Below, piece by piece: positions 45,872 through 55,441 of a stretch of DNA of 64,000 nt. The position numbers were made by a program, and so were the translations under genes. The notes beneath the pieces were generated by a model. It did no database searches, had not been told where the DNA came from, and saw only the letters and a list, made by a program, of their open reading frames with translations. The stretch is from Xanthomonas sp. Leaf131 (GTDB taxonomy: Bacteria; Pseudomonadota; Gammaproteobacteria; Xanthomonadales; Xanthomonadaceae), in NCBI RefSeq assembly GCF_001423495.1, contig NZ_LMOG01000012.1, positions 237,884-301,883 on the forward strand, given 5' to 3'. Each line of letters opens with the position of its first letter. The first letter of the stretch is position 1.

Positions 45872-46294
45872 CTACGCAATGCTCAGCGTTGCCCATGCAA
45901 GTACGACGTAACGGGCGGTCTTGGCGACCGCAACCAGCGGCAGGAACACGCGCAGTGGCTCACGCATGACGCCCGCAGCGAGCGTCAACGGGTCGCCGAT
46001 GATCGGCATCCAGCTCAGCAGCAGCGACCATTTGCCGTACTTGCGATACCACGTCTGGGCACGGAGCAATGCAGCCGCGTTGATGGGAAACCAGCGCCGC
46101 CCCTGAAAACGAACGACTTCTCGCCCAAGCCACCAGTTGATCAGCGAACCGAGCACGTTGCCGATGCTCGCAGCAGCCACAAGTCCTACCGGAGAGTTAC
46201 CGCGCAGAAGCAACGCCACTAACGCCGTCTCCGACTGCGCGGGGAGCAAGGTGGCTGCAATGAGCGCAAGCGCAAAAAGGGAGAGATACGTCAT
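45872..46294 (-). CDS. YqaA-family (SNARE-associated / DedA-like) inner-membrane protein
   Basis: A 140-residue membrane protein with hydrophobic segments at the start (LSLFALALIAATLLPAQSET), middle (LVAAASIGNVLGSLINWWLG) and end (VFLPLVAVAKTARYVVLAWA). The motif WMPIIGDPLTLAAGVMRE is the hallmark of the YqaA subgroup of DedA-like proteins, probably lipid transporters. No gene partner. Confidence 0.85.
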   Translation of the reverse strand: MTYLSLFALALIAATLLPAQSETALVALLLRGNSPVGLVAAASIGNVLGSLINWWLGREVVRFQGRRWFPINAAALLRAQTWYRKYGKWSLLLSWMPIIGDPLTLAAGVMREPLRVFLPLVAVAKTARYVVLAWATLSIA

Positions 46295-46392
46295 TGGCTA
46301 TTTTGAGCACGTTGTCATGATGCAGAAGGTTGAGCGATACATCCGGAGCAACCGCTGTGCGACTGCCGATGCCAACCCGCAATCGCGTGGCG

Positions 46393-47313
46393 TTATCGCC
46401 TGGCCTGCTTTCGCCGCTTGAGTCGGTCGTCAGGAAATAGGCTGCCGCTGAGAAAGTCGACAAACGCGCGCACCTTCGGCGAAGGGTGCTTGCTTGCCGG
46501 CCAAAGCACGTGGAAGACCCCACTGCGTTCAACGTGATCGGGCAGCACCGGAAGCAGGCGCCCGTCTGCCAACAGCTCGCGGATTGCAAAATTCGGCAGA
46601 CAGGCAATCCCGAGCCCCTGCGCGGCAAAGTACACGCGCGTTTCGATGTTGTTGCAGATCATCGAGGTGGGAAGCGCTGGCTCGGCGATGTTGCCTCGCG
46701 TGTGCAGCGGCCAGACTTCCAGTTTTCCCGAATTGGGGTATCGGTAATGCAGGCACGCATGCTGCAGTAGATCAGAAGGCACGCGCGGCGTGCCGCGCTG
46801 CGCGAGGTAGTCGGGCGAAGCGACCAGCATCATCTGGAAGCCCCCCAGGCGCTTGGACGAAAGGCGCGAATCGCTCGGCTCGCCGGTTCTCACCACCGCA
46901 TCGAAGCCTTCTTCGATCACATCGACCATGCGATCGCTGAAATCCAGATCCAGCTCGATGTCGGGGTAGTGCCGCATAAATTCACCCAGCACCGGCAGCA
47001 CCAGCGAACTGACCATTGGCAAGCTCACCCGCAGGCGCCCGCGCGGCGTTGCGGTGGCCTGCGAGAGTTCCAGTTCTGCAGCTTCGATTTCGGCAAGGAT
47101 GCGGCGGCTACGCTCCAGGAACAACGCGCCTTCGGCCGTCAGCGTGACGCTGCGCGTGCTGCGATGGAACAGGCGCACGCCAAGCTTCTCTTCCAGCCGC
47201 ACCACACGTTTGCCGACGGCGGACGCCGACACACCCAACAAGCGGCCAGCGGCGACGAAGCTCCGCGTTTCGGCAACCTGCACGAACACCACGAACCCGC
47301 TCAGGCTTTCCAT
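46393..47313 (-). CDS. LysR-family transcriptional regulator
   Basis: A 306-residue regulator beginning MESLSGFVVFVQVAETRSFV with the HTH GRLLGVSASAVGKRVVRLEE and GVRLFHRSTRSVTLTAEG. The effector domain includes GRLRVSLPMVSSLVLPVLGE. It resembles the AaeR/DsdC-like CrgA subgroup that controls neighbouring efflux or oxidoreductase genes. The start at 47313 removes a short non-conserved extension. It is divergent from a serine-hydrolase-like fragment and the MFS gene. Confidence 0.9.
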   Translation of the reverse strand: MESLSGFVVFVQVAETRSFVAAGRLLGVSASAVGKRVVRLEEKLGVRLFHRSTRSVTLTAEGALFLERSRRILAEIEAAELELSQATATPRGRLRVSLPMVSSLVLPVLGEFMRHYPDIELDLDFSDRMVDVIEEGFDAVVRTGEPSDSRLSSKRLGGFQMMLVASPDYLAQRGTPRVPSDLLQHACLHYRYPNSGKLEVWPLHTRGNIAEPALPTSMICNNIETRVYFAAQGLGIACLPNFAIRELLADGRLLPVLPDHVERSGVFHVLWPASKHPSPKVRAFVDFLSGSLFPDDRLKRRKQARR

Positions 47314-47426
47314 CACGCAGCTCCATTGCGGACATTGTGTTCCGCACAACGCGGAACTCTACCCCAGTTTTTCTTCAATCGAGGGCTCTCTACTCTGCTT
47401 GAAATGTCTATCGACCAACCACTTTC

Positions 47427-47618
47427 ATGACGACGTCTCTCTCGCAGCTACGCGACACCATTCCGCTCACACCGTTGAGCAGCAAGATTCAGCCCGTTGT
47501 TCAACACGCATTGGACGGCCAACGCACGGTCGCGACAGTCGCTGCTCTCACCCGCGGCGGCAAATCGATGCATCGGCATCATCCAGCCGGGCTCACCGGC
47601 GAAGCCGGCGCGCGATGA
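47427..47618 (+). pseudogene. Possible N-terminal remnant of a serine hydrolase (beta-lactamase-like)
   Basis: A 63-residue frame, MTTSLSQLRDTIPLTPLSSK, continues IQPVVQHALDGQRTVATVAA and LTRGGKSMHRHHPAGLTGEA, then stops. The pattern is like the beginning of class C beta-lactamase-like serine hydrolases (a helix, a short x-D-G-Q-x-V-x-T-V-x-A, then a strand and A-G-L). No SxxK or later motif follows in any frame, so if this is right the gene has been lost by deletion. Identification is weak. Confidence 0.3.
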
Positions 47619-47694
47619 TCATGGATGCACTCTCTCACTCGACATTCCTCACCACTTCGCCCAGTGCAGTGTCTAACGCATCGGGAACGCCGCG

Positions 47695-48909
47695 ATGAGT
47701 GCGACCGCCAAAGACCGCCTGCCACTGGCACCGCTGCTCGCGCTTGCCATGGCCGCCTTTATCACCATCCTGACCGAAGCGCTGCCAGCGGGTCTGCTGC
47801 CGCAGATGGCACATGGCCTGGCGGTTTCCGAAGCCTGGGTTGGTCAGACCGTCACCATCTATGCCCTCGGCTCCTTGCTGGCAGCGATTCCGTTGACGAT
47901 CGCCACACAAGGCATTGCCCGTCGCCCACTATTGCTGGCCGCCATCGCCGGCTTCGCCATTGCCAACACGGTGACCACGCTGTCCACCAGCTATGCACTG
48001 ACGATGGTGGCGCGCTTGCTGGCAGGCGTCTCGGCGGGATTGTTGTGGGCCTTGCTGGCCGGCTATGCGGCGCGCATGGTGGCCGAGCACCAAAAGGGCC
48101 GCGCCATCGCGATCGCCATGGTGGGCACACCGCTGGCATTGTCGCTGGGCGTGCCGACCGGCGCATTCCTCGGCACCCTGGTGAGCTGGCGTGTGTGCTT
48201 CGGCATCATGAGCGTCTTGGCGGTGGTCCTGATGCTCTGGGTGCGCCTGCAGGTGCCGAACTTTGCCGGGCAAACCAAGGGCAAACAGCAGCGCCTGGCA
48301 CACGTGTTGAGCTTGCCCGGCATTCGGCCGGTACTGTTCGTGGTACTGGCTTTCGTGTTGGCCCACAACATTCTCTACACCTACATCGCCTCGTTCCTGG
48401 CGGAGGCCGGCATGGCGCAGCGTACCGATCTGGTGTTGCTGGTCTTCGGTGGCGCATCGCTGATCGGTATCTGGATTGTGGGCGTATTGATCGACCGCCA
48501 TCTGCGCGCACTGACGTTGACCAGTACGCTACTGTTCTGTGCCGCAGCATTGGCACTGGGCCTGGCTGGCACATCTCCCGCGATCGTCTACATCGCAGTC
48601 GGCGTCTGGGGGCTCGCCTTCGGTGGCAGCGCGACGTTGTTTCAGACAGCGCTCGCCAAATCGGCCGGAGACGAGGCCGATGTGGCGCAATCCATGTTGG
48701 TGACCGCGTGGAATACCGCCATCGCCGGTGGCGGACTTCTCGGCGGCGTATTGCTCGATCAACTCGGCGTCGGCGCGTTCCCGCCCGCGTTGCTGGTGCT
48801 GCTCGCCGCGACACTGCTCGTGACGTGGACTGCCAAGCGACATGGCTTTGCGGCATCAAACGATGACAGCGACGTATCGCGGCCGGCTACGGTCGAAAGA
48901 CAGGCATAA
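47695..48909 (+). CDS. MFS transporter (DHA1 drug/sugar exporter type)
   Basis: A 404-residue permease with about twelve transmembrane helices. It begins MSATAKDRLPLAPLLALAMA; helix 2 to 3 loop GIARRPLLLAAIAGF is motif A-like, and LAMVGTPLALSLGVPTG-type sequence fits helix 5 motif C of 12-helix exporters. A sugar-efflux or drug-efflux role is usual for this AraJ/YdhP-like group. Probably regulated by the divergent LysR protein. Confidence 0.88.
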   Translation: MSATAKDRLPLAPLLALAMAAFITILTEALPAGLLPQMAHGLAVSEAWVGQTVTIYALGSLLAAIPLTIATQGIARRPLLLAAIAGFAIANTVTTLSTSYALTMVARLLAGVSAGLLWALLAGYAARMVAEHQKGRAIAIAMVGTPLALSLGVPTGAFLGTLVSWRVCFGIMSVLAVVLMLWVRLQVPNFAGQTKGKQQRLAHVLSLPGIRPVLFVVLAFVLAHNILYTYIASFLAEAGMAQRTDLVLLVFGGASLIGIWIVGVLIDRHLRALTLTSTLLFCAAALALGLAGTSPAIVYIAVGVWGLAFGGSATLFQTALAKSAGDEADVAQSMLVTAWNTAIAGGGLLGGVLLDQLGVGAFPPALLVLLAATLLVTWTAKRHGFAASNDDSDVSRPATVERQA

Positions 48910-49033
48910 ACGCCGGACGTCGCGAGCCGATGCCACCGCGCAGGACGGCTTGCGCAGTAAAGACGCATCGAATTGCTGAGCGCACTGAGGATTGCGGAGC
49001 GGGCAGATGTGCCCAAGCGCTTGCTGCATCTGG

Positions 49034-49104
49034 AGCGGGCGAAGGGAATCGAACCCTCGTCAGTAGCTTGGGAAGCTACAGCTCTACCATTGAGCTACGC
49101 CCGC
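49034..49104 (-). tRNA. tRNA-Gly (anticodon CCC)
   Basis: Read on the minus strand: acceptor GCGGGCG/CGCCCGC, D stem GCTC/GAGC, anticodon stem GTAGC/GCTAC around TTCCCAA (anticodon CCC), T arm GAGGG-TTCGATT-CCCTT, discriminator T. 71 nt without CCA. All stems pair fully apart from one G-T pair in the T stem. Confidence 0.95.
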
Positions 49105-49159
49105 GTGGCGTTGTGAGAGTTTAGGCGGGTGCGGGTGTCGGGCGCAATGCGCAGACGTG

Positions 49160-49185
49160 ACGAGGGCCGGTTGCCCGGCCCTCGT
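49160..49185 (-). terminator. Hairpin after the autotransporter esterase gene
   Basis: ACGAGGGCCGG-TTGC-CCGGCCCTCGT: an 11-bp perfect stem 41 bases after the stop, without a T run on the minus strand. Likely a terminator or 3-prime-end stabiliser. Confidence 0.65.
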
Positions 49186-49225
49186 GTCTTGCAGATCTAC
49201 CGCGTGGACAACGGTGCGGCGTGGA

Positions 49226-51043
49226 TCAGAAGTTGCCGCTGAAATTCACGAACAAGGTTGCGTCGCGGGCACTGCGCTGGGCGGTGGTGGTGCTCAGGCC
49301 GATGTTGCTCTGCAGGCCCCACAGGCCGGTACGGGCGCCGAGCACGACAGTCGCGTAATTGCGATCGAAGTTCTGGCCCGGCACGGTGTACATGCCCACG
49401 TCCGGCATCGACTGCAGCCAGGCGCTGGCTTCGGTGCCATCCTTGAACTCGTGGTCGTAGGTCGCCTGCACGTACGGCTTGACCGCAGCACCTTCCAGGC
49501 GCGCCTGGAAACCGATGCGGCCGACCAGCGAATCGATGTCCTGATCGGCGTAACCCAGCGCGGTGGAGCTTTCGTTGTTTTCGGTATAGCCGTCGAGCTT
49601 GAGCTTCTGCCAGGTCAGGCCGACCACCGGGCCGTACTTGAGGTTGCCTTCGCCCAGCGAGTAACCGGCGTTGACTGCGGCAGTGAGGTTGCTGCCGTCG
49701 GGCGAGCCGCTGTGCACGCGCGTGGCTGGCCCGAGCTGCACTTCGCGGTCGACGTCGTAACGCAGCGCGCTGTAGCTGACCTGCGCATTGACCCACACCG
49801 GGCCGGTGTACCAGCCGAAGAACGCGCCCAGGGTGGTGTCGTCCTGCTTGAAGCTGCCGTTACGATTGCCGAAGTCCGCATCCATGCTGCCGAAGCCGGC
49901 AAAGCCGCCGAATACAAAGTCACCGGCGCTCCAGTCCACACCAAACAGGCCGGCCGGGGCCATGCCGTCGTACAGATCGGCGTGGTCGTAGCGCTGCATG
50001 TCGCCACGCACACTGCCCCACCAACGCAGGCCGTCGGCGTCCGGCTTGCCGTCGAGATGCCAGGCCACCTGGTCGGCGCGTGCGCGGCCAATGGCCTGCG
50101 CGGAATGCGTCAGCACCTGCTGCAACCGCGGGGCTTCCAGCAGCGAAATGGCGTACTGGCCGAGGATCTGGTGGGTAGCGGTGGTTGGGTGGATACCGTC
50201 GGCGAACACATAGGTGTTCGGTGCATTGGCGGCGACCAGGCTGGTCGGGTTGCACGCCGGCAGCGGCACCGCCGGGTTGCAGGCGGTGCTGGTGACGTTG
50301 CTGAAGCCGTAGGTGCCCGGATCGGCGACCACTTCCTGCAGGATGTGGAAGGTGTCGACCGGAATCACGCGCAAGCCGGCCGACCGCAGGCCGTTGAAGA
50401 GTGCGGTGTTGTAGGCGGTCGCAGCGGCAGTGCCCTGTGCCATGGCGGCGGCACCGCCGGCACGGAAGCGCGGGGTGATGCCCACGTCCGGAATCGTCGG
50501 CACCATCACGTAGCGCGCGCCGGCAGCCTGCAGCGCGCCGACCGCACCGACCTGCGCGGTGACTGCGCTGCCGATGATGGCCTGCGCCTGGGCCGGCGCG
50601 GCAGCGGCGGCGAGCAGGTCGTTGGCACCGCCCCACACGGTGTAGAGCGCGTTCGGGTTGGCCTGGCCGCCGTTGGCGCTCAGGTAGGTGTTGATCTGGC
50701 TGGTCACCGACGGCGCAGCGCCGAGTGCGCTGACCGAGCTGGCCTGGATGCGGGCGCCACCGGCCGCGTAGTTGTCGCCGGTCTGGCCGTTGCCGTTGGG
50801 TGCGGCGTTGGTACCGAAATGGTCGGCCACGTATTCGGCCCAGACAAACCCGGGGTTGGTGGTGAACTTGCCGGTGACGGCGCGCGAGGCGGCCGGCAGC
50901 AACGGATTGTAGTAGCCGCTATCGGTGAGGCTGTCGCCGAAGAACACGGTCTGGTCGAATGCAGACGCGGCCATGGCCGGGGTGGCCGCAATGGCGATGG
51001 CAACGGCCATCAGGGAACGGATCGGGCGAAGAGTTGTAGCCAT
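49226..51043 (-). CDS. estA: GDSL esterase/lipase autotransporter (EstA-like)
   Basis: A 605-residue type Va secreted enzyme. Signal peptide to about residue 26. The esterase domain has block I TVFFGDSLTDSG (Ser38), block III WGGAND, and block V VFADGIHPTTATH with Asp282 and His285 completing the triad. From about residue 340 a 12-stranded autotransporter beta-barrel follows, ending in FVNFSGNF (terminal Phe for BAM recognition). Cell-surface lipolytic activity, like Pseudomonas EstA, is expected. Monocistronic. Confidence 0.93.
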   Translation of the reverse strand: MATTLRPIRSLMAVAIAIAATPAMAASAFDQTVFFGDSLTDSGYYNPLLPAASRAVTGKFTTNPGFVWAEYVADHFGTNAAPNGNGQTGDNYAAGGARIQASSVSALGAAPSVTSQINTYLSANGGQANPNALYTVWGGANDLLAAAAAPAQAQAIIGSAVTAQVGAVGALQAAGARYVMVPTIPDVGITPRFRAGGAAAMAQGTAAATAYNTALFNGLRSAGLRVIPVDTFHILQEVVADPGTYGFSNVTSTACNPAVPLPACNPTSLVAANAPNTYVFADGIHPTTATHQILGQYAISLLEAPRLQQVLTHSAQAIGRARADQVAWHLDGKPDADGLRWWGSVRGDMQRYDHADLYDGMAPAGLFGVDWSAGDFVFGGFAGFGSMDADFGNRNGSFKQDDTTLGAFFGWYTGPVWVNAQVSYSALRYDVDREVQLGPATRVHSGSPDGSNLTAAVNAGYSLGEGNLKYGPVVGLTWQKLKLDGYTENNESSTALGYADQDIDSLVGRIGFQARLEGAAVKPYVQATYDHEFKDGTEASAWLQSMPDVGMYTVPGQNFDRNYATVVLGARTGLWGLQSNIGLSTTTAQRSARDATLFVNFSGNF

Positions 51044-51200
51044 GGGAGTGCCTGCTCAAAGGTGTGTGGAACTGGACCGGACCTGCTGACGTACGCCGGC
51101 GAATGGCACATGGTTTCACCCTCGCCGCCCGCGCTCACGCTGCATTGCCGCATAACGCAAAAATGCCCGCCCTAAGGGCGCGCGATGCAACAATGATGAC

Positions 51201-51401
51201 ATGAACATCCAACTCAACGGCAGCACGCGCGAGGTTCCCGACGACCTGCTCCTGATTACCCTGCTGGAGCAGGAAGGTCTTGCGCAACGCCGCGTGGCGG
51301 TCGAGGTCAATGGCGAAATCGTGTCGCGCGGGCGGCATGCCACACACCAGTTGCACGCAGGCGATGTGGTGGAGATCGTGCACGCGTTGGGCGGCGGGTG
51401 A
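51201..51401 (+). CDS. thiS: Sulfur carrier protein ThiS
   Basis: A 66-residue ubiquitin-fold protein ending HALGGG, with the diglycine that is thiocarboxylated to donate sulfur to the thiazole moiety of thiamin. It starts [20 protein letters not shown]. First gene of thiS-thiG, 49 bases apart. Confidence 0.95.
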   Translation: MNIQLNGSTREVPDDLLLITLLEQEGLAQRRVAVEVNGEIVSRGRHATHQLHAGDVVEIVHALGGG

Positions 51402-51450
51402 TGCTGCGTGCAAGCCGGCGCAGCTGCGCGCGATCGGTGATAATTGCCCG

Positions 51451-52245
51451 ATGACGACTACCGCCCCCTCTGATGCGCTGATCATCGCCGGCAAGCCCTA
51501 CCGTTCGCGCCTGTTGACCGGCACAGGCAAGTTCAAGGATCTGGACGAAACCCGCCTGGCCACCGAAGCGGCTGCCGCGCAGATCGTCACCGTGGCGATC
51601 CGCCGGGTGAACATCGGCCAAGACCCGAACGCACCCAGCCTGCTCGACGTGCTGCCGCCGGACCGCTACACGCTGCTGCCCAACACCGCGGGCTGCTACA
51701 CCGCTGAAGATGCGGTCCGCACCTGCCGGCTGGCGCGCGAGCTGCTCGACGGCCACAACCTGACCAAGCTGGAAGTGCTCGGCGACGAGCGCACGCTGTA
51801 CCCGGACGTGGTGCAGACGCTCAAGGCCGCCGAGCAACTGGTTGCCGACGGCTTCGACGTCATGGTCTATACCTCAGACGATCCGATCCTGGCCAAGCGG
51901 CTGGAAGAGATCGGTTGCGTGGCGGTGATGCCGCTGGCCGCGCCGATCGGCTCCGGGCTGGGAATCCAGAACAAGTACAACCTGCTGGAAATCATCGAAA
52001 ACGCCAAGGTGCCGATCATTGTGGATGCCGGCGTGGGTACGGCCTCTGATGCGGCGATCGCAATGGAGCTGGGCTGCGATGGGGTGCTGATGAATACCGC
52101 CATTGCCGGTGCGCGCGATCCGATCCTGATGGCGAGCGCGATGCGCAAGGCGATCGAGGCGGGGCGTGAGGCGTTTTTGGCTGGGCGGATTCCACGCAAG
52201 CGATATGCGTCGGCGTCCAGTCCGGTGGATGGTGTGATTGGATGA
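51451..52245 (+). CDS. thiG: Thiazole synthase ThiG
   Basis: A 264-residue TIM-barrel enzyme that builds thiazole phosphate from deoxyxylulose phosphate, dehydroglycine and ThiS thiocarboxylate. [19 protein letters not shown] opens the barrel; the Schiff-base Lys is Lys106 in [17 protein letters not shown]-like [20 protein letters not shown] and [12 protein letters not shown] bind phosphate. The ATG at [11 protein letters not shown] was chosen over a longer frame that overlaps thiS. Confidence 0.97.
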   Translation: MTTTAPSDALIIAGKPYRSRLLTGTGKFKDLDETRLATEAAAAQIVTVAIRRVNIGQDPNAPSLLDVLPPDRYTLLPNTAGCYTAEDAVRTCRLARELLDGHNLTKLEVLGDERTLYPDVVQTLKAAEQLVADGFDVMVYTSDDPILAKRLEEIGCVAVMPLAAPIGSGLGIQNKYNLLEIIENAKVPIIVDAGVGTASDAAIAMELGCDGVLMNTAIAGARDPILMASAMRKAIEAGREAFLAGRIPRKRYASASSPVDGVIG

Positions 52246-52339
52246 GTGGGCGTGCTGCGTTGACATTGCGGTCGATGCGCAATGATTGGCCGCGTGACGT
52301 GGCGGATATTGCCGTTGCTAGATCCCGCGTTGCTGCGCG

Positions 52340-52485
52340 TACCCCCTCACGCCGTACCCTCGCCCCAACCCCCGCTCCGCGCACCGGCCTGCGCCTGCGT
52401 CGCGGGCGCTCCTATGCACGCGCGCCCACGGCGCGCAAGCTGTGCCTCCTCGCCCAGGTGGGAGAGGGGCTTTCGTTTACTGATG
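52340..52485. repeat. Dispersed GC-rich intergenic repeat (copy 2)
   Basis: TACCCTCGCCCCAACCCCCG, CTCCGCGCACCGGCCTGCGC and GGTGGGAGAGGGGCTTTCG lie in the order found on the opposite strand at 6345-6535. It separates thiG from trmB. Confidence 0.75.
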
Positions 52486-52494
52486 ACTTAATTC

Positions 52495-53280
52495 ATGACT
52501 GATCCCTTTACCAGTGACGGCGCCAAGATGCCGCCCAAGCCCTTCACCATCGAAGAGGGCCGCCGGCAGGTGCGTAGCTTCGTGCTGCGGCAGGGGCGTT
52601 TTACGCCGGCGCAGCAACGTGCGTTCGATGAGTTGTGGCCGCGCTTTGGGCTGGATTACAGCGGTGCGCCGCGCGATCTCGATGCGGCCTTCGGCCGTCC
52701 TGCGCCCAAGGTGCTGGAGATTGGTTTTGGCAACGGAGCGGCATTGCGCTTTGCCGCGCAGCAGGACCCCAGCCGCGACTACATCGGCATCGAGGTGCAT
52801 GCGCCCGGCGTCGGTCGTTTGCTCAATGCCCTGCACGACGACGACAGCAGGCATGTGCGCCTCTACCACCACGATGCGGTGGAAGTGCTGGAGCACGAGA
52901 TCGCCGATGGCGCGCTGGACGAAGTGCGTATCTATTTCCCCGATCCGTGGCACAAGAAGCGCCACAACAAGCGCCGCCTGATCCAGCCGGCGTTTGCGCA
53001 GCTGGTGGCGCGCAAGCTGCGCGACGGCGGTCGTCTGCATGCGGCCACCGACTGGGCCGATTACGCAGAACAGATGTGGGATGTGCTCGATGCTACACCG
53101 GGCCTGATCAATCGCGCCGGCCCGCGCGGCCATGTCGAACGCCCCGCCTGGCGCCCGCAGACCCACTTCGAAACCCGCGGCCAGAAGCTCGGTCACGGCG
53201 TGTGGGATCTGGTGTATGACCGGGAATCGGGAATCGGGAATGGGGAATCGCAAGGGCAACTGCCCCCGGCATCCGGATAG
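52495..53280 (+). CDS. trmB: tRNA (guanine-N7)-methyltransferase TrmB
   Basis: A 261-residue SAM enzyme that makes m7G46 in t[23 protein letters not shown] binds [23 protein letters not shown] is the TrmB signature; [10 protein letters not shown] follows. The catalytic Asp is expected in the PDPW segment. The last 18 or so residues, from [13 protein letters not shown], are read from GGGAATC-type repeat units and are not conserved: the gene has run into a repeat and gained a tail. It may be co-transcribed with the permease downstream. Confidence 0.95.
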   Translation: MTDPFTSDGAKMPPKPFTIEEGRRQVRSFVLRQGRFTPAQQRAFDELWPRFGLDYSGAPRDLDAAFGRPAPKVLEIGFGNGAALRFAAQQDPSRDYIGIEVHAPGVGRLLNALHDDDSRHVRLYHHDAVEVLEHEIADGALDEVRIYFPDPWHKKRHNKRRLIQPAFAQLVARKLRDGGRLHAATDWADYAEQMWDVLDATPGLINRAGPRGHVERPAWRPQTHFETRGQKLGHGVWDLVYDRESGIGNGESQGQLPPASG

Positions 53281-53345
53281 CGTCCACCTGCGTCGGCCTT
53301 TCCCGCTTTTCCCATTCTCCATTCCCGACTCCCCATTCCCGGACC
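53220..53345. repeat. GGGAATC-type repeat with inverted counterpart
   Basis: CGGGAATCGGGAATCGGGAA at 53220 and its inverse (CCCATTCTCCATTCCCGACT, CCCCATTCCCGG) near 53310-53341 bracket the trmB stop and can pair into a long imperfect hairpin before the permease gene. The short unit reads GGGAATC or GGGAATG. Confidence 0.65.
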
Positions 53346-53348
53346 TCA

Positions 53349-55211
53349 ATGGACACCGCGCTGACACTGACCAACGATATGAAGCTCGTCCTCGGGCTGG
53401 TCGGTTTCACGATGGCGATGTTTTTGTTCGAGCGCATTCGCGCCGATGTGGTGGCGTTGATCGTGCTGGTGGTGCTGGGTGTCACCGGGCTGGTGGCGCC
53501 GGAAGAGCTGTTCGGTGGTTTTTCCGGTAACGCGGTGATGAGCATCATCGCCACCACCATTCTCGGTGCGGGATTGGAGCGCACCGGTGCGTTGAATCGC
53601 TTGGCGACCTGGCTGCTGCGGCGTTCGCACGGCAGCGAACAACGCTTGATGATGATGACGCTGGCCATCTCCGGCTTGAACTCGTCGTTCATGCAGAACC
53701 CGTCGGTGATGGCGCTGTATCTGCCGGTCGCCTCGCGGCTGGCCGCGCGCACCGGGCTGACTTTGCAACGCATGCTGCTGCCGATCGCGGCGGCCATCGT
53801 GATGGGCGGTGCGCTCACCATGGTGGGCAATTCGCCGCTGATCCTGCTCAACGACCTGCTGGTGTCGGCCAATAACAACCTGCCCTCGGGCATGGCCAGC
53901 ATCGAGCCGTTGACGATGTTCGCGCCGCTGCCGATCGGCGTGGCCTTGCTGATTGCCGCATTGCTGTATTTCCGTTTTTACGGCGACCGCAAGCTGATCG
54001 AAGAAGAACGCCTGATCAACGAAGGCGTCACGCCCTCGCGCACAGAAAGCTATTTCGCCAAGACCTACGGCATCGACGGCGACGTGTTCGAGCTCACCGT
54101 CAGCGCCGAAAGCCCGCTGGTCGGCATGACCTTGGGTGAAGCCGAGGCGATTCACGACGCGCCATTGCTGCTCGCCTTGAAGACCGGTAACGACACCCGT
54201 CTGGCGCCGCCGGCGGACATGCGCATCTGGGTCGGCAGCGTGCTCGGTGCGATGGGTCCGCGCCAGGAAGTGGCCGATTTTGCGCAGAATCAGTTCCTGC
54301 GCATGTCTTCGCGCTTGCGCAATCTGGGCGATCTGTTCAATCCCAGCCTGGCCGGCATTTCCGAAGCGCTGATTCCGCCTAACTCGCGCCTGATCGGCAA
54401 GACCGCAGCCGAATTGCGGCTGCGCAAGCAAAGCGGTATCAGCCTGCTGGCGATCAACCGCGACAAGCAGGTCATTCGCGAAGACGTGCGCAATGTGCCG
54501 CTGCGCGGTGGCGACATGCTGGTGTTCCACAGCATCTGGCAGGATCTGGCGCAGGCAGCGGAAAGCCGCGATTTCGTGCCGGTCACCGACTTCCCCAAAG
54601 GCGAGCAGCGCCCGCACAAGTTCAAGATCGCGATGGCGATCTTCGCCTTCACCATTTTGATCGCGCTGACCTCGCGCCTGCCGGTGGCGCTGACGTTGAT
54701 GACCGGCGTGGCCTGCATGCTGGTCAGCGGCGTGCTGCGCATGGACGAGGCCTACGCCTCCATCAACTGGAAGACCATCTTCATGATGGCCGGCCTGATT
54801 CCGCTGGGCTGGGCGATGGACAGCAGCGGCACCGCGGCCTGGGTGGCCGGCCACACCATCGACCGCTTGCCCGAAGGCATGCCGGTGTGGGCGCTGGAAA
54901 TCAGTCTGGCATTGCTGACCACTGCGTTTTCGCTGGTGATCAGCCATGTCGGCGCGACCATCGTGATGGTGCCGATCGCGGTCAATCTGGCACTTGCGGC
55001 AAACGGCAACCCCACTGCGTTCGCGCTGATCGTGGCGTTGTCGGCCTCCAACAATCTGATGACCGCCTCCAACCCGGTGATCTCGATGGTCGCCGGCCCG
55101 GCCAACTATCAGCCGCGCGAGTTGTGGCGGGTGGGCGCGCCGTTGTCGCTGATCTACATCGTGGTGATGGTGTCGATGATCAACCTGATGTTCTGGTGGG
55201 CGGCGCGCTGA
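53349..55211 (+). CDS. SLC13-family permease with two TrkA-C domains
   Basis: A 620-residue transporter. About six helices precede and six follow a cytosolic insert at residues 225-410 made of two RCK/TrkA-C domains (FELTVSAESPLVGMTLGEAE and RLIGKTAAELRLRKQSGISL). Membrane hallmarks include LNSSFMQNPSVMALYLPVAS, VMGGALTMVGNSPLILLND and the C-terminal ASNNLMTASNPVISMVAGPA, where inverted SNT/SNP motifs bind anion and Na+. Substrates in this family are dicarboxylates, sulfate or other anions. Confidence 0.92.
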   Translation: MDTALTLTNDMKLVLGLVGFTMAMFLFERIRADVVALIVLVVLGVTGLVAPEELFGGFSGNAVMSIIATTILGAGLERTGALNRLATWLLRRSHGSEQRLMMMTLAISGLNSSFMQNPSVMALYLPVASRLAARTGLTLQRMLLPIAAAIVMGGALTMVGNSPLILLNDLLVSANNNLPSGMASIEPLTMFAPLPIGVALLIAALLYFRFYGDRKLIEEERLINEGVTPSRTESYFAKTYGIDGDVFELTVSAESPLVGMTLGEAEAIHDAPLLLALKTGNDTRLAPPADMRIWVGSVLGAMGPRQEVADFAQNQFLRMSSRLRNLGDLFNPSLAGISEALIPPNSRLIGKTAAELRLRKQSGISLLAINRDKQVIREDVRNVPLRGGDMLVFHSIWQDLAQAAESRDFVPVTDFPKGEQRPHKFKIAMAIFAFTILIALTSRLPVALTLMTGVACMLVSGVLRMDEAYASINWKTIFMMAGLIPLGWAMDSSGTAAWVAGHTIDRLPEGMPVWALEISLALLTTAFSLVISHVGATIVMVPIAVNLALAANGNPTAFALIVALSASNNLMTASNPVISMVAGPANYQPRELWRVGAPLSLIYIVVMVSMINLMFWWAAR

Positions 55212-55441
55212 GTCGGTGGGTTGGTCGGCGATAGCGATCGCTGCGGATGCGCGCCACGGACGATCGACGATGGGTTTTCAGGCGCACTGCACTCCTTAGC
55301 GCCAGAGACGACGCGCAGACACCGAGCCACCTATTGCTTGAAGTGAGCTGACGACTGCTGGCGATGTCTTGCCAGCCGCGTTTTGCGCCAGCATCGGCCC
55401 GCAACGTCGCGCTCGAGAGTGACGACGGTTCAGCCGGCAAT

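Noticed and set aside
49157..51175. 672-codon frame antisense to the autotransporter esterase
   Set aside because: Shadow of estA; no start region or domain, Gly/Val/Arg-rich.
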